Positions 1 through 11,407 of a DNA stretch of 64,000 nucleotides are shown here, piece by piece (the first letter of the stretch is position 1; the number at the start of each line of letters is the position of its first letter). Under the pieces are notes generated by a model. The model did not search any database. It worked only from the letters and a program-made list of their open reading frames with translations, and was not told the DNA's origin. Source of the stretch: Buxus sempervirens (taxonomy: Eukaryota > Streptophyta > Magnoliopsida > Buxales > Buxaceae); NCBI GenBank assembly GCA_947561395.2, contig OX387192.1:10576221-10640220 (forward strand), given 5' to 3'. The translations under genes and the position numbers were made by a program.

Positions 1-1675
1 AGACATCTTCCTTCATCCAATTGAAGAACAATTGTTTCTCCATTGTATCCATGATATGAGAATTTATGACTTCAACTTCAGCAATAATTTCCTAATGGCA
101 ATTTTGATGGCCATCAACTTGTTCATAGATAATTCATATCATAGTTCTGATTATGTTGCTTCAATCTTGGAAAGAGAATTTTCCTCAATAACCACCAACA
201 TGAGGACTTCACCTGGATCTATGCCAATTCTGGACTTTCCTCTCTAACGATTTCCTTCTTATAGATAGCAGATTATTTGCCATGTAGCGCCCTTCCGGGT
301 TTTCACTACATTTTCTCCATTTTTTCCTTTTTCTTTTTTTTTTCTTCGTTTTTTTTTTATCCTTCATCACCAACAACTATATAGTCAAAGCTGCCTTAAT
401 TCAAAATTTCTTAATCAAAGAGGACTTATGAATGGGACGAAACGAAGGCTTGGTGTTGGTTTAGAAAGAAAAGGAATAAAAGGCTCAAATATCATATGAT
501 CAAATGGGTTAACTGAAATTGTAATTTTTAAGGCATTTCTTCCCTTGGAATGAATACAAAATTGCCCCCAATAATGAAGTTCTTCCCTCAATTTGATTTC
601 TTCATTTGAAACTTATTCTCCAGTATTGAACTTCTTTTTTCCATTCTTTTCTTCACAATTTTGAAGACGTTCTCCAAATAGCATTTGATTATTTTTTTTT
701 CTTCCTTTTTTTTTCTTTCTTTTTCTTTTTTTTTTTTCATTTCTTTGCCCCATTTTCTGAAAACATATTCAAAATCCCTTTTGGACTTCAATAACTGTCC
801 CTTCATTCCTTTTTTTTTTTATGCCTTAATAAGTTTGCCCCAGTGTGGGGTTACAATTCTCAGTTTAGGTTACTTGGAAAAATGTATCAAGCTCAAAGGG
901 TTTAACTAGGGATTTCAAAAATTTTGGGGATATAAGAAAGAAAGGCCTCTTATCATTTTAAGAAAAATTTGAATTTTAGACTTGGTAGAGTTGTACTACA
1001 TGACTGGCTCAGGATTTTTTCTTCTCTTTTTTTTCTATTATTTTTTTTTTCAACCTATATCAAAAAGCCTCTTCAAATAGAACCTCTGTTATGAACAAGT
1101 TCTTCACCTTTTGATCAATCTTATGAATTTGGATTCTTTCCATCAGATGATGCCCAATTCTATTTCCAACGAAAAAGTCAAATCTTCTTCCATATTTTTA
1201 AGTGCAAAGCCCCAAAATTTCTTCAAACAATATTATCAACTTCCCTTTGATTGAATCAGCAAGTGGTGCGATCCTTTCTGAATTATAATGAAGGAACTTC
1301 AAATCTTCTTCTATCTTTTCTGTTGAAGACTGTGGGTCATCTTTGGTTCCAAAGGCCATAAAATTGGTCATTTCATAATTTTGCAGAATATTCTTCTCAT
1401 GACACTTAGAAAGATTTGAATTTTCATATAAAATGTCTTTTTCTTCGATTTTGGTCTCAAAATTGAGCCAAATGTCGAAGTCACATTCAACTTAATAAAA
1501 TTCAATAAGAGATATGATTCATAAGTAAAAGGACCTTGCTGAAAACTTTTTTTTCTTTTTTCTAGAAAAATGTTAAAGGAAAAAATCTTTTTTTTTTTTT
1601 TTTTTGAAGAGCCTTTATTGAAATCACTTCCTGAGAACAAGGCTCCTTAGGATCCTCAGGAAATGTGCATTCTTC
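1..1675 (-). other. 3' non-coding region of left gag-only element (partial)
   Basis: After the gag stop come a short degenerate stretch resembling the pre-RT region of the complete element, then homopurine tracts (minus strand) and AT-rich DNA. It mirrors 16900-18562 and is cut by the window edge, so its PPT and 3' LTR are not seen. I see no convincing gene here. Confidence 0.7.
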
Positions 1676-3373
1676 TTATGCAGGTTTCTTTTCAGAGAAC
1701 ATGGGAGTTCGAAAACTGCCCTTGTTCTTAAAGGCAAAAGCTGATTTTTCTTTCTTTTTCAGAAAACTTCTTTCTCCTGCTGGATGAGGCAAGTCTTCCT
1801 GTTCATAACCAGGAGCATTTCTTTCAAGATAAACCCTGACTGTGGGACCAATAGGAGCGATAAGTTGAGAAGGGTCAAATCTTCTTTCTCCAGAGAAAAT
1901 TGCCCCTATTGCATTTGAGCTGCCTGCCCCATTGTTAGCGGTAGGTGGGATGGGAGTGACTGAATTGAATGATAAGGAGTTATTATCCAACAAACCCTGG
2001 ATTGCATGCTTTAGGGCCAAGCAACGATCTGTGGTATGCCCTGGAGTGCTCATATGATAATCACAGATTGCAGATGAATCATAATTCTTCCCCTTGCTTG
2101 CATGAGGATTTGGCAACCTCAAAGTCACATAACCTTTTTGCAATAAAGTAGACAAAAGCTCAGATGGTCTCATAGGCAGTTTAGAAAATTCCCTTCTCTT
2201 CCTTACTTCTGTTTCCTCCTTCACAGGTTGTGCAGAAGGGACATTAATTTGAATAGGCAGCAAAGGAAATTGATGGGTTGGCTTGATAGGAGGTGGGGCG
2301 ACATTGATTTGAAAGGGTTCCCTGGGAGGTTTCACCATATTTACTTCTGCTTCTATCCTTTCTTCATTCTTTCTTATTCCATTACCATTCTCCTTTTTCT
2401 GTGTAGAGAAAGTGGTGGAAGCTTCCTGGTTCAACACTGCAGAGTAATCATCTATTTTCCCAGACTTGATCCCATCTTCAATTCTGTCTGCCACTTGCAC
2501 TAGGGCGGCAAAGTTGGTGGTAGTTTGACCCACCAAGTGACTGTAAAAGGGTTGCCCCAGTGTGCTGATGAAGGTTGAAATCATTTCTGGTTCTCCTACG
2601 GGTGGCCTGACCTGAGAGGCTGTCTCCCTCCACCTTTTAGCATATTGCCTTATGGTCTCATCATTTCTCTTGCTCATCATCATCATGTCGTACCGGTCTG
2701 GCACGATCTCAGAGTTAAACTTGTATTGAGACAAAAAGGTGTCTGCCAGGTCCTTCCATCCTCTAATCTTCTCATGATCCAAAGTGGCAAACCACCTCAA
2801 AGCAGCTCCAGTTAAACTCCTCTGGAAAAGCTGAATTAGTATGCCGTCATCCCGGCCAAACTGGCATAAAGCCCCGCAGTATAACTTCAAATGGCTCATT
2901 GGGCAGCCAGTGCCATCATATTTATCAAAATCTGGGCATTTAAACTTGGCCGGTAGACATACATCGGGGTATAGGCACAGATCTTCAAAATTGGTGCCCC
3001 CAAAGTTACGTATCCCTTTCACCTCCCTCATTTCATCCTGGATCATCTCCAGCCTGTGCATGAATTTTCTTTCTATTTCATCCCTCATCTTTTCTTTTTC
3101 ATTCTCTTTCTCAGACTCAACCATCTCCTCCCTGATCAGTATAGGTTCAGGGGTAGGTTCAGAAATGGGTTCAGGAATAGGTTGAACCGGAGGTGGGATA
3201 TTGATTGGAGGTGGAGGTGCTTGGTTGGAAGTGGAGGCTTGGTTCTGGGCTTGGACTTGCTGGGCCTGCACCGATAGTATGTTTTCTAGCATTCGGGCTA
3301 GTCCTGCCACCTGTTCCTGAAGCAGGACAAGATCTGGGTGAGGAGCATCAGCTTCAGTCTCAATGGGATTCAT
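1676..3373 (-). CDS. Gag polyprotein of gag-only Tat element, left copy (565 aa)
   Basis: This is a structural capsid-forming protein of Ty3/gypsy Tat type. The start MNPIE is the first ATG after the predicted splice acceptor (3403). The N-terminus (1-60) is helical and Gln-rich, followed by a Pro-rich linker to about residue 90 and an acidic helical stretch. The retrotransposon gag capsid domain spans about 125-320, with motifs such as FDKYDGTGCPMSHLKLYCG and LTGAALRWF. A zinc-knuckle-like CX2HX5HX4C (CDYHMSTPGHTTDRC) lies near residue 435. There is no protease domain, and the frame closes at SEKKPA. It differs from the plus-strand copy (15202-16899) by only a few residues, so it is recent and perhaps functional. 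It probably supplies capsids, with enzymes coming from a complete element. Confidence 0.9.
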   Translation of the reverse strand: MNPIETEADAPHPDLVLLQEQVAGLARMLENILSVQAQQVQAQNQASTSNQAPPPPINIPPPVQPIPEPISEPTPEPILIREEMVESEKENEKEKMRDEIERKFMHRLEMIQDEMREVKGIRNFGGTNFEDLCLYPDVCLPAKFKCPDFDKYDGTGCPMSHLKLYCGALCQFGRDDGILIQLFQRSLTGAALRWFATLDHEKIRGWKDLADTFLSQYKFNSEIVPDRYDMMMMSKRNDETIRQYAKRWRETASQVRPPVGEPEMISTFISTLGQPFYSHLVGQTTTNFAALVQVADRIEDGIKSGKIDDYSAVLNQEASTTFSTQKKENGNGIRKNEERIEAEVNMVKPPREPFQINVAPPPIKPTHQFPLLPIQINVPSAQPVKEETEVRKRREFSKLPMRPSELLSTLLQKGYVTLRLPNPHASKGKNYDSSAICDYHMSTPGHTTDRCLALKHAIQGLLDNNSLSFNSVTPIPPTANNGAGSSNAIGAIFSGERRFDPSQLIAPIGPTVRVYLERNAPGYEQEDLPHPAGERSFLKKKEKSAFAFKNKGSFRTPMFSEKKPA

Positions 3374-3620
3374 GGTGTGAGCTCTTGATCTGGTTACAGG
3401 AGCTATGATTGCAAGTGTATTAGTACCTGATCACAGAATAAAGGAAAAAATATCAGTGCCCAATTAATCTCATTCACATGCCTAGGAATGCCTATGTGCA
3501 AGCTGGGTGAACACGAGTTTGGATTTTTTCTTTATTTGCTTCTTCTTCTTTTTTTTTTTTTGAATTGAATTGTTGGAATATTCTAGGGCTTCCAACAGGT
3601 CCCACAAAAAGAGAAAATGA

Positions 3621-4320
3621 TCTGAAATTCAAAGGCTTTCAGAGGCCCAGAGGTATTTTTGGAAAAGGTCCGAAATTCAAAGGCTTTCAGAGGCCTAGGG
3701 ATATTTTTGGAAAAGGTCTGAAATTCAAAGGCTTTCAGAGGCCCAGGGATATTTTTGAAAAAAGTCTGAAATTCAAAGGCTTTCAGAGGCCTAGGGATAT
3801 TTTTGAAAAAAGTCTGAAATTCAAAGGCTTTCAGAGGCCCAGGGATATTTTTGTAAAAAGTCTGAAATTCAAAGGCTTTTAAAGGCCCAAAGGATATGTG
3901 TCTATAATTCAGAGGCTTATAGATGGCCCAAAGAATGTGTGTCTATAATTCAGAGGCTTATAGACGGCCCAAAAAAATGATTTGTCTAAAATTCAGAGGC
4001 TTTTAGACGGCCCAAAAATGATTTGTCCAAAATTCAGAGGCTTTTAGATGGCCCAAAGAAATGATTGTCTAAAATTCAGAGGCTTTTAGACGGCCCAAAA
4101 GGTTGTGTGTCTATAATTCAGAAGCTTATAGACGGCTCAAAAAAGGTTTGTTGGAAAAGGTCTGAAATTCAAGGGCTTTCAGAGGCCCAAGAGTTTTGGA
4201 AAAGTCTGAAATTCAAAGGCTTTCAGAAGCCCTAGAGTTTTGGAAAAGTCTGAAATTCAAAGGCTTTCAGAAGCCCTAGAGTTTTGAAAAAGTCTGAAAT
4301 TCAAAGGCTTTCAGAAGCCC
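3621..4320 (-). repeat. Tandem hairpin array in leader (16 units)
   Basis: Sixteen units share a core that in the element sense reads TCTGAAA-GCCTTTGAA-TTTCAGA or a variant, usually preceded by GGGCC. The middle block (about 3900-4133) uses different stems, TCTATAA/TTATAGA and TCTAAAA/TTTTAGA, around loop GCCTCTGAA. Both strands of each stem change together, so pairing is kept. A few units carry single stem mismatches. Spacers are A/T-rich and vary in length. Confidence 0.85.
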
Positions 4321-4477
4321 AAGGAACCTTTCTCTCACATTTTTTTTTCAATTATTTTTTATTTATTTATTTTTTTTTTGAAGCATTTTATTCAAACTTG
4401 TTTCCCTTTATCATTATTTAAAGGTTAAAGGAAGATTTTAGTGGGAAAAACTGATTAAAGTTGAATATTCCGAGAAA

Positions 4478-4608
4478 ACCGTATACACAGTACGGTCCAG
4501 TCCTGTCCGTATTCAAATTACGAGCAAGCTGTAACCGTATGCAATCCACGGGCGAGCCTAGCCCGTATAACCAATACGGGCAAGCCCAGCCCGTGTACTA
4601 AATGCGGT
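4478..4608. promoter_or_regulatory. 28-bp-period dyad array in leader (5 units)
   Basis: Units start at 4478, 4506, 4534, 4562 and 4590, an exact 28-bp period of 19-bp dyad plus 9-bp linker. Arms are YCCGTA/TACGGG-like with variable N7 centres; the last unit has CCCGTG with TGCGGT. It lies inside the transcribed leader, between the PBS and the hairpin array. Confidence 0.85.
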
Positions 4609-5846
4609 TTTACGGAACCCTGTTATGTTTTTCCAGTTTTTACATGGTTTGATCACTTTCATTGTTCATCCAAACGTACGGTTCACCCATTGCAGAGCTT
4701 CTAAACTGTCCCAAAATGGACCTTGGCCTTTTTGCTAAAACACATGCTTAGGAGGGCACATGTACCCTCTGAATTGACACCATACTCAAGAATTTGGTAC
4801 CCTTTTGTTGCCTCTTGTGTGTACATAGGGTAGGATTGATTCTAAACAGAGTTAGAGACTCTTCCTATGGGCTGCACCAACTTTAGAAAAAATGCATATT
4901 TTGGGACCAATTTTATCCCGAACCAATGGGCACCATGACACCCCTATGACATGAAAATAATGCAAAACAATAGGATTACCTTGTTACCTTGTTTACCTTC
5001 AATATGGCATCCGCATTATGCCCTGGTTTGTAAGCCATGCACACGGCCTTTCCACAATCATACAAACCCATATCCCCACGTAATTGTGTACTTTAGCCAA
5101 AAACGTGTAACTCCACCTTCAAGCGTAGGGGTTTTGGGTTTTGGCTTAATGGCAACTTAGCACTCAAGCCTAGTGATGACCAGAATCCCAGATCCACGTT
5201 ATCATCACATCATTAGCTCAAAGTTCTAAGGTGAATGTTTTCACTTTCGCTTTCCGAAGTATCGACCTCGTTGCGCCAAGCTACACACATTCGGGTTCAA
5301 CTTCCTATAGGTTAAGGGTAGGCTGTGTAAAAGTAAAAGGTGCACTGTGCATTGTAAAAATAGGTTACATTCACAACGTCCCAGACCCTTGCCACTCTTT
5401 TCGCAGCCATGCATAAACAAACCAAGGCATAATAGGAAAGCATATTTAAAATAAACAAGTAAATAAAGCAATCCTATAGCACCTAAAACATGCTCATAAA
5501 AAAATCATCTATCATGCAAACATATCATCATGTTATACACCCAAAATCATCATGGAGATCATGCTGAAAATTAAAACATGCTATTATAAAAATATAGCAA
5601 AAAATAAGCATGGTTCAGCAAAACGGACCTCCCCTACGCATGTTTGTAGAAACAATCCTATAAATCAAAATTAAGCATGTTCTACCCCCATGAATTCTTA
5701 AGCAATAATTTAGATTTAAAACATATTCAACATGCTTAAGAACACCAAACAGCAAGCAAAACAAAGACATGCTAAAAACACAAAATAGCAAGCAAATCAA
5801 AAAGTCAAAAACATGAACAAACACCAAAAAGGCTGAAATCCTCAAG
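4609..5846 (-). other. Untranslated leader of left Tat element (PBS-proximal part)
   Basis: This stretch is not coding. It mirrors 12730-13967 almost base for base and contains a CATG-rich block of about 400 bp next to the PBS. Short frames here are shared by the copies but lack any family resemblance. Confidence 0.7.
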
Positions 5847-5864
5847 TCCCCAGCAGAGTCGCCA
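5847..5864 (-). other. Primer-binding site
   Basis: The minus strand reads TGGCGACTCTGCTGGGGA, two bases after the LTR end. It begins with TGG, complementary to a tRNA CCA end. It closely resembles the tRNA-Arg type PBS reported for Ogre elements. The tRNA identity comes from memory and was not verified. Confidence 0.75.
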
Positions 5865-7157
5865 GTTGTGAGACATGGGAAAAAATCAATCTTAATGATT
5901 TCCTCAATCATCGCACGGGATTATATAAAACAAAGAGTCGCCACCATTCAATTTAGGTGTGAATGGACACCAAAATATTAAATAAGCACAAAAGGCAATT
6001 TTTAGGGCAAAATATCCCTCCTAAAAAAAACAACCAGAGATGGGTAAGGGGATTAAGTTATGAACAGGGGAAGGTGTTAGGCACCCCTATTCATCCACAC
6101 AAGGTGGTTGCCAGGTATTGTTCATGTTTAAATAAAGGAAAAAGCTTGCTATAAAAATTAGGAAAAATCACAAAAAAAGGAAAAATATATGGTTTTTCAT
6201 ATGAATAGTCTGATTGATCCAGAACTATCAAATATGATCATACCATTCCTAGGGTTTCATGATCAAAACAAAATTGAGATAAAATCAATTAAAATCAATT
6301 TAAAGTGAAAAATCCAAAAATCTGGCTTCAAGTCAAAATTCTAGAAATCTAGAAAAATATGATTTTTATGAAATATTTCGAAATTGAACTTGAATAGTCC
6401 AGGAGATAGGTAAAGCCCAAATTTCACATTAAATCAGAAAATCAAAACCAAAAATACCCACGTTGATGAAGAACACCAAAAGGGGAGAACTGAGACCGTA
6501 GGGTCTTCTCTCAATAATGAAAAACAATTTAAAAAACATCTCATGAAACCCTAGAATTTATTTTCAGGCTTCTGGATTTAGATTTATCATATTGATCATG
6601 ATAAATCCAAGGTCCTAGCCTACAACCACAAAAATCACGAAAACAGTGCTGTAGGTGCAAAAGTGGCAAAAATCCAAATTTTGGCAAAAAGAGCGGATCT
6701 CATGCTATAAACATCATAGACTCATGTCATTCATTCAGATTCATCATAAAAAGCATTAAAACATGATCAGGATATTCAAAACAGCCACATCTCACAAATT
6801 AGAGCACATGGGGGTCTACCCTACGGATCCACCTGTTCTCTTTTCCCCTAGTTCTCTCTTCACGTTTTACGGCTAGAGAGACTCTTGAGGTACTTGGAGA
6901 TAGGTTTGGTTACACAAACACAATCACAGGCTTTATTCTATAAAAAAAAGAAAAAAACAGATATGGGGTTCTATTCTAGGGATCCACCTGTTCCCCTTTC
7001 CCCTAGTTCTCTCTTCACGTTTTACGGTTAGAGAGACCCTTGAGGTACTTAGAGACAAGTTTAGGGATACTAGATACAAATATGGCCTTATTCTACAGCA
7101 ATAGAGATGATCCTATTACTTCTAGAATTGAAGACAGAAAATAAAAAGGGATAGGGG

Positions 7158-7166
7158 ACTTACCTG
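7158..7166 (-). promoter_or_regulatory. Predicted 5' splice site in LTR (CAG|GTAAGT)
   Basis: The minus strand reads CAG|GTAAGT, a perfect plant donor consensus, about 105 nt downstream of the TATA box. It is present in all intact LTR copies except LTR A, where one base has changed. It would pair with the acceptor near 3403, just upstream of gag. Confidence 0.6.
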
Positions 7167-7270
7167 GATTGAGCAGGCAGAGCAGCAGGGATTCCTTTCT
7201 CTTCTCTTGGAGCTTCTTAGAATTCCTTGACTTCAAAATTTCGTGGCCCTTAGCTAGAGGAGAGAGCCTC

Positions 7271-7278
7271 TATTTATA
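7271..7278 (-). promoter_or_regulatory. TATA box of left LTR
   Basis: TATAAATA on the minus strand, followed by a conserved GAGGCTC context. The same box is found in every complete LTR of the family. It predicts transcription starting about 30 nt downstream, at the U3/R border. Confidence 0.75.
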
Positions 7279-7487
7279 GGCAAACCCAGGGGTATGGTTG
7301 GTCCAAGGTTTGGCAGGATAGAGTTTCAGTTTGAGTTAAACATAAGATCATGTCAATCCTTTATCCACAAGGATAAATGAGATAATTCGAATGGATAAAT
7401 AAGAGGATTCGCTTATCCAAGAGAGATATTTGGGTGCAGATAAGGCTCAAAAATCAAAAAGGTAAAATTCGCACAAAGACCCCCGTG

Positions 7488-7590
7488 CCCGTATATATAT
7501 TACGGTCGCGCCCTGCCCGTATTATTAATACGGGCACGCCGTGACCGTATATCAACTGCAGGTATGACCAGTCCGTAAATAAAATACGGT
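7488..7590. promoter_or_regulatory. 28-bp-period dyad array in the variant U3
   Basis: Four 19-bp units start at 7488, 7516, 7544 and 7572, exactly 28 bp apart. Three fit YCCGTA-N7-TACGGK; the third has a degenerate right arm (TGCAGG). The N7 interiors are AT-rich and differ from unit to unit. The array lies about 210 bp upstream of the TATA box in element orientation. The sequence differs from the common-U3 array but the architecture is the same. Confidence 0.85.
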
Positions 7591-7693
7591 CATGACCAGT
7601 TTGGCCAGATTTTACACTTTTTTGACCTGTTTCAAATCCCAATTAATATTTTCAATTATTTTCTCATTTTTAGTGCAATTTGGGGTGTCTACA

Positions 7694-9050
7694 ACCCTGT
7701 CGCTCAGGCAACTTGGTTGGGCAATCAAATAATTTCAAAACATAATTTTAAACCAACGAGCACTCAAGGTGGGTACCTAGGTGATTACTTTGGCGACCTA
7801 AATAAAAATAAACACTTTTCAACTCTCACTCAGCCCATCGCTCAGGCGATCAGTTGGGCAACCTACGTTCTAAACTTTCTAAAAATACACAGGTGAGACG
7901 CTCGACCAGATCGCTCAGGTGATCGTGCCAGGTGCGTAACGCCCCGAATCCAGGTTACGTAATAAAATCGTAACACGAGTCTGAAGTGTTAGTTAAAATA
8001 CACAGGATCTATATTAAAGTAAAGGAAAACATGAAAATACAATGATCAAACATAAATCCACTAAAATCAGAGTCAACTAATATCAGTCACCATCCCAAAT
8101 GAATCAATATCCAACATCATTTGTTTACTCACAATATCAAAACAATATCAATCAAAGTCTACAATCACAATACTAATACTACTCCACGTAGTAGTCCTTC
8201 TCCCTATACTCAGGGTAATTGTTTGTAGTATCTACCCGTAGAGTATCGTCTTCTCTAGGATCTAAGAACAAAACAAAACCAAATGAGATACGAATATCCC
8301 AGCAAGTAGCACATGCATGCTCAAATACATTTTATTCAGTTCTAAACATGAATCAATTATAAAACATATATTAGTGGCGATAACACGGATAATCCAACAT
8401 GGTCCAGCAAAATAAATCCGAACAACAATATCGATTTCAAACAATATATTATGGTGGGACTTGTGAAATTTGACTACTTTGTATGGTTAAAACCTAGCAT
8501 TTCAAACAAATCAGTCTAAGAATAACTGCAACATCTCAAATATCCATATCATCACCCTCATGGTGGAAATACACAAGACCTCACCCTCATTGTGGAAATG
8601 GGGTTGCTGCAGCCACTCCCTCATGGAAGGCCTCTCCATCATGGAGGAAATGCATTAAGGAAAACTAGACTTAATCCAAACAAAATTGACAAGTTCCATT
8701 TATTAGCTAGACTATATGGATCCATATGAAGCTTTACCCAAAATAGCTTAAAACAATATTAATCAAGTAAACTAAAGTTCTCAATATACAAATAAATCAT
8801 GACAAATTCTAATCTTATATCAATTCCACATAAACAAAATAATCACACTAAACCATAACCAATATAAGTTCTTTTAACAAATCCAAATAAACTAGATTCA
8901 ATGTAAACTTCCCAATTAAGTCCATTTTAAGCCCAAGTAATCCAAAATAACCCAAAGTAGAGCTCAAAACCACCGATTTGTCAAATCTGACGAGGAGTGT
9001 GTTCTCAGAGATTTATTTACTTAAACATGTATAAATATGTGATTCCCCAC
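7694..9050 (-). repeat. Tekay/Del-like LTR fragments between Tat elements
   Basis: Non-coding DNA of the LTR family seen intact at 59852-62488. From 7933 the sequence (TGCGTAACGCCCCGAATCC) is the reverse complement of an LTR 3' end. The block near 8280-8330 (tatcccagcaagtagcacatgcatg) recurs inverted at 62080-62105 and in direct orientation near 63320-63345. Bases 7694-7932 carry several CGCTCAGG motifs from another part of the same LTR type. The pieces are truncated by Tat insertions at 7693 and 9051. Confidence 0.65.
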
Positions 9051-10862
9051 TGTAGACACCCCAAATTGCACTACAAAATGAGAAAATAATAAAAACATGT
9101 AATTAGAGCTTAAAACAGGTCAAAAAGGCCTAAAAATAGAATGAACAGGCTTTGCCCGTATTGGCTTCACGGGCCGATCTCGCCCGCAAAATATCTACGG
9201 GCAGGCGCGTCCGTAGTATTTATACGGTCCCCGTTGGACCGTAGTGTATTTACGGGCATTAAAGACACGTGCAAGTTTTGTCATCATCTCGATTTCCGAG
9301 CTTTATTTGAAGTCCAATATATCTTTAAACGAGCGGATTATGTCTTTTATTCGCTGAAGTCACCTTGGATGGCTATGGATGGGCATCATCTCTGTATTTC
9401 ACTCTATCCTGAGAATCAGGATATATCCTTCTGGACCAGCCTTGCCCCTGGGTGTGTCTATAAATAGAGGCTCATTCCTCTAGCTTAGGGCCACGAAATT
9501 TTGAGTCCAAGGAATTCTAAGAAGCTCCAAGAGAAGAACTCCTGCTGCCTGCCTGCTCAATCTAGGTAAGTCCCCTATCCCTTTTTATTTTCTGTCTTCA
9601 ATTCTAGATGTAATAGGATCATCTCTATTACAGTAGAATAAGGCCATATCTGTTTTTGTACTCCTAAACTTGTCTCCAAGTACCTCAAGGGTCTCTCTAG
9701 CCGTAAAACGTGAAGAGAGAACTAGGGGAAAGGGGAACAGGTGGATCCCTAGAATAGAACCCCATATCTGTTTTTTCTTTGTTTCATAGAATAAGGCCTG
9801 TGATTGTGTTTGTGTACCCAAACCTATCTCTAAGTACCTCAAGAGTCTCTCTAGCCGTAAAACGTTAAGAGAGAACTAGGGGAAAAGAGAACAGGTGGAT
9901 CCGTAGGGTAGACCCCCATGTGCTCTAATCTGTGAGATGTGGCTGTTTTAAATATCCTGATCATGTTTTAATGCTTTTTATGATATATCTGAATGAATAA
10001 CATGAATCTATGATGTTTATAGCATGAGATCCCCTATTTTTGATAAAATTTGGATTTTTGCCACTTTTGCACCTACAGCACTGTTTTCGTGATTTTTGTG
10101 GTTTTAGGCTAGGATCATGGATTTATCATGATCAATATGGTAGATCTGAATCCAGAAGCCTGAAAGTAAATTCTAGGGTTTCATGATGTGGTTTTTAAAT
10201 TGTTTTTCATTATTGAGAGAAGACCCTACGGTCTAAGTTCTCCCCTTTTTGGTGTTTTTCATCAACGTGGGTATTTTTGGTTTTTATTTTCTGATTTAAT
10301 GTGAAATTTGGGCTTTATCTATGTCCTGGACTATTCAAGTTCAATTTTGAAATATTTTATAAAAATCATATTTTTCTAGATTTCTAGAATTTTGACTTAA
10401 AGCCAGATTTTTGATTTTTCACTTTAAATTGATTTTATTTGATTTTACCTCAATTTTATTTTGATCATGAAACCCTAGGAATGGTATGATCATATTTGAA
10501 AGTTCTGGATCAATCAGACTATTCATGTGAAAAAACCATACAATTCTCTATTTTTTGTGAATTTTGTGATTTTTATAACAAGCTTTTTCCTTTAATTTAA
10601 CATGAACAAATACCTGGCAACCACCTTGTGTGGATGAATAGGGGTGCCTAACACCTTCCCCTGTTCATAACTTAATCCCCTTACCCATCTCTGGTTGGTT
10701 TTTTTTAGGAGGGATATTTTGCCCTAAAATTTGCCTTTTGTGCTTATTTAATATTTTGGTGTCCATTCACACCTAAATTGAATGGTGGCGACTCTTTGTT
10801 TTATATAATCCCGTGTGATGATTGAGGAAATCATTTAAATTGATTTTTTCCCATGTCTCACA
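9051..10862 (+). repeat. LTR A (common U3 type)
   Basis: It starts TGTAGACACC and ends CTCACA, 1812 bp. It carries the dyad array (9155-9256), TATAAATA (9459-9466) and a mutated splice donor TAG|GTAAGT at 9565/9566. R/U5 includes a tandem duplication of a block with CTCTCTAGCCGTAAAACGTGA. Confidence 0.85.
9155..9256. promoter_or_regulatory. 28-bp-period dyad array in LTR A (4 units)
   Basis: Units start at 9155, 9183, 9210 and 9238 (28, 27, 28 bp apart). Arms are CCCGTA/CACGGG, CCCGCA/TACGGG, TCCGTA/TACGGT and ACCGTA/TACGGG. It lies about 200 bp upstream of the TATA box. Confidence 0.85.
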
Positions 10863-10887
10863 ACTGGCGACTCTGCTGGGGAGAAAA
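10863..10887 (+). other. PBS and junction between LTR A and LTR B
   Basis: PBS TGGCGACTCTGCTGGGGA (10865-10882) is followed by only five bases (GAAAA) before the degenerate start of LTR B. The normal leader after the PBS is missing. This is a deletion or recombination joint. Confidence 0.75.
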
Positions 10888-10991
10888 TAGAGACACCCCA
10901 AATTGCACTGCCAAATGAGAAAATAATAAAAACATGTAATTAGAGCTTAAAACAGGTCAAAAAAGCCTAAAAATAGAATGAACAGGCTTTG

Positions 10992-11093
10992 CCCGTATTG
11001 GCTTCACGGGCCGATCTTGCCCGCAAAATATCTACGGGCAGGCGCGTCCGTAGTATTTATACGGTCCCCGTTGGACCGTAGTGTATTTACGGG
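10992..11093. promoter_or_regulatory. 28-bp-period dyad array in LTR B (4 units)
   Basis: Four 19-bp dyads with 28/27/28-bp spacing. The sequence is the same as in LTR A apart from linker changes. Confidence 0.85.
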
Positions 11094-11295
11094 CATTAAA
11101 GACACGTGCAAGTTTTGTCATCCTCTCGATTTCCGAGCTTTATTTGAAGTCCAATATATCTTTAAACGAGCGGATTATGTCTTTTATTCGCTGAAGTCAC
11201 CTTGGATGGCTATGGATGGGCATCATCTCTGTATTTCACTCTATCCTGAGAATCAGGATATATCCTTCTGGACCAGCCTTGCCCCTGGGTGTGTC

Positions 11296-11303
11296 TATAA
11301 ATA
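11296..11303 (+). promoter_or_regulatory. TATA box of LTR B
   Basis: TATAAATA followed by GAGGCTC. The predicted start is about 11330, and the donor at 11410/11411 would leave a first exon of about 80 nt. Confidence 0.75.
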
Positions 11304-11407
11304 GAGGCTCATTCCTCTAGCTTAGGGCCACGAAATTTTGAAGTCAAGGAATTCTAAGAAGCTCCAAGAGAAGAGAAAGGAATCCCTGCTGCTCTGCCTG
11401 CTCAATC

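Larger units (their letters stand above)
1..7693 (-). mobile_element. Tat/Ogre-type gag-only retrotransposon, left copy (3' end outside window)
   Basis: This is a minus-strand element. Reading leftwards it has a 5' LTR (7693-5867), a primer-binding site, a 2.5 kb leader, a complete gag frame and a non-coding 3' region that runs off the window edge. No protease, RT, RNase H or integrase follows gag, so it looks like a non-autonomous gag-only derivative (TR-GAG type). Bases 1 to about 5950 match the reverse complement of 18562 to about 12620, which belongs to the plus-strand copy. The two gag frames have the same length and differ at only a few residues. The LTR differs from the other copies in U3, so this is a separate insertion or a recombinant. 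Confidence 0.85.
5867..7693 (-). repeat. 5' LTR of left Tat element, variant U3
   Basis: The ends are TGTAGACACC (minus strand, at 7693) and ...CTCACA (at 5867), 1827 bp. The R/U5 part (about 5867-7290) matches the other LTRs of the window closely. Between about 7297 and 7640 the U3 sequence is different from the four copies with the common U3. Even so it keeps the same order of parts: a dyad array, then a TATA box, then the CAG|GTAAGT splice donor. Confidence 0.85.

Noticed and set aside
3565-3882. Repetitive frame with KFKGFQRPRDIF units
   Set aside because: It is the antisense reading of the hairpin array; the repeat structure explains the open frame.
9141-9467. 108-codon frame in U3, conserved in several LTRs (also 10978-11304, 23830-24156, 43025-43351)
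   Set aside because: It runs through the dyad array and TATA region, upstream of the transcription start, is broken in LTR C and absent from the variant U3. It is conserved only because the copies are young.
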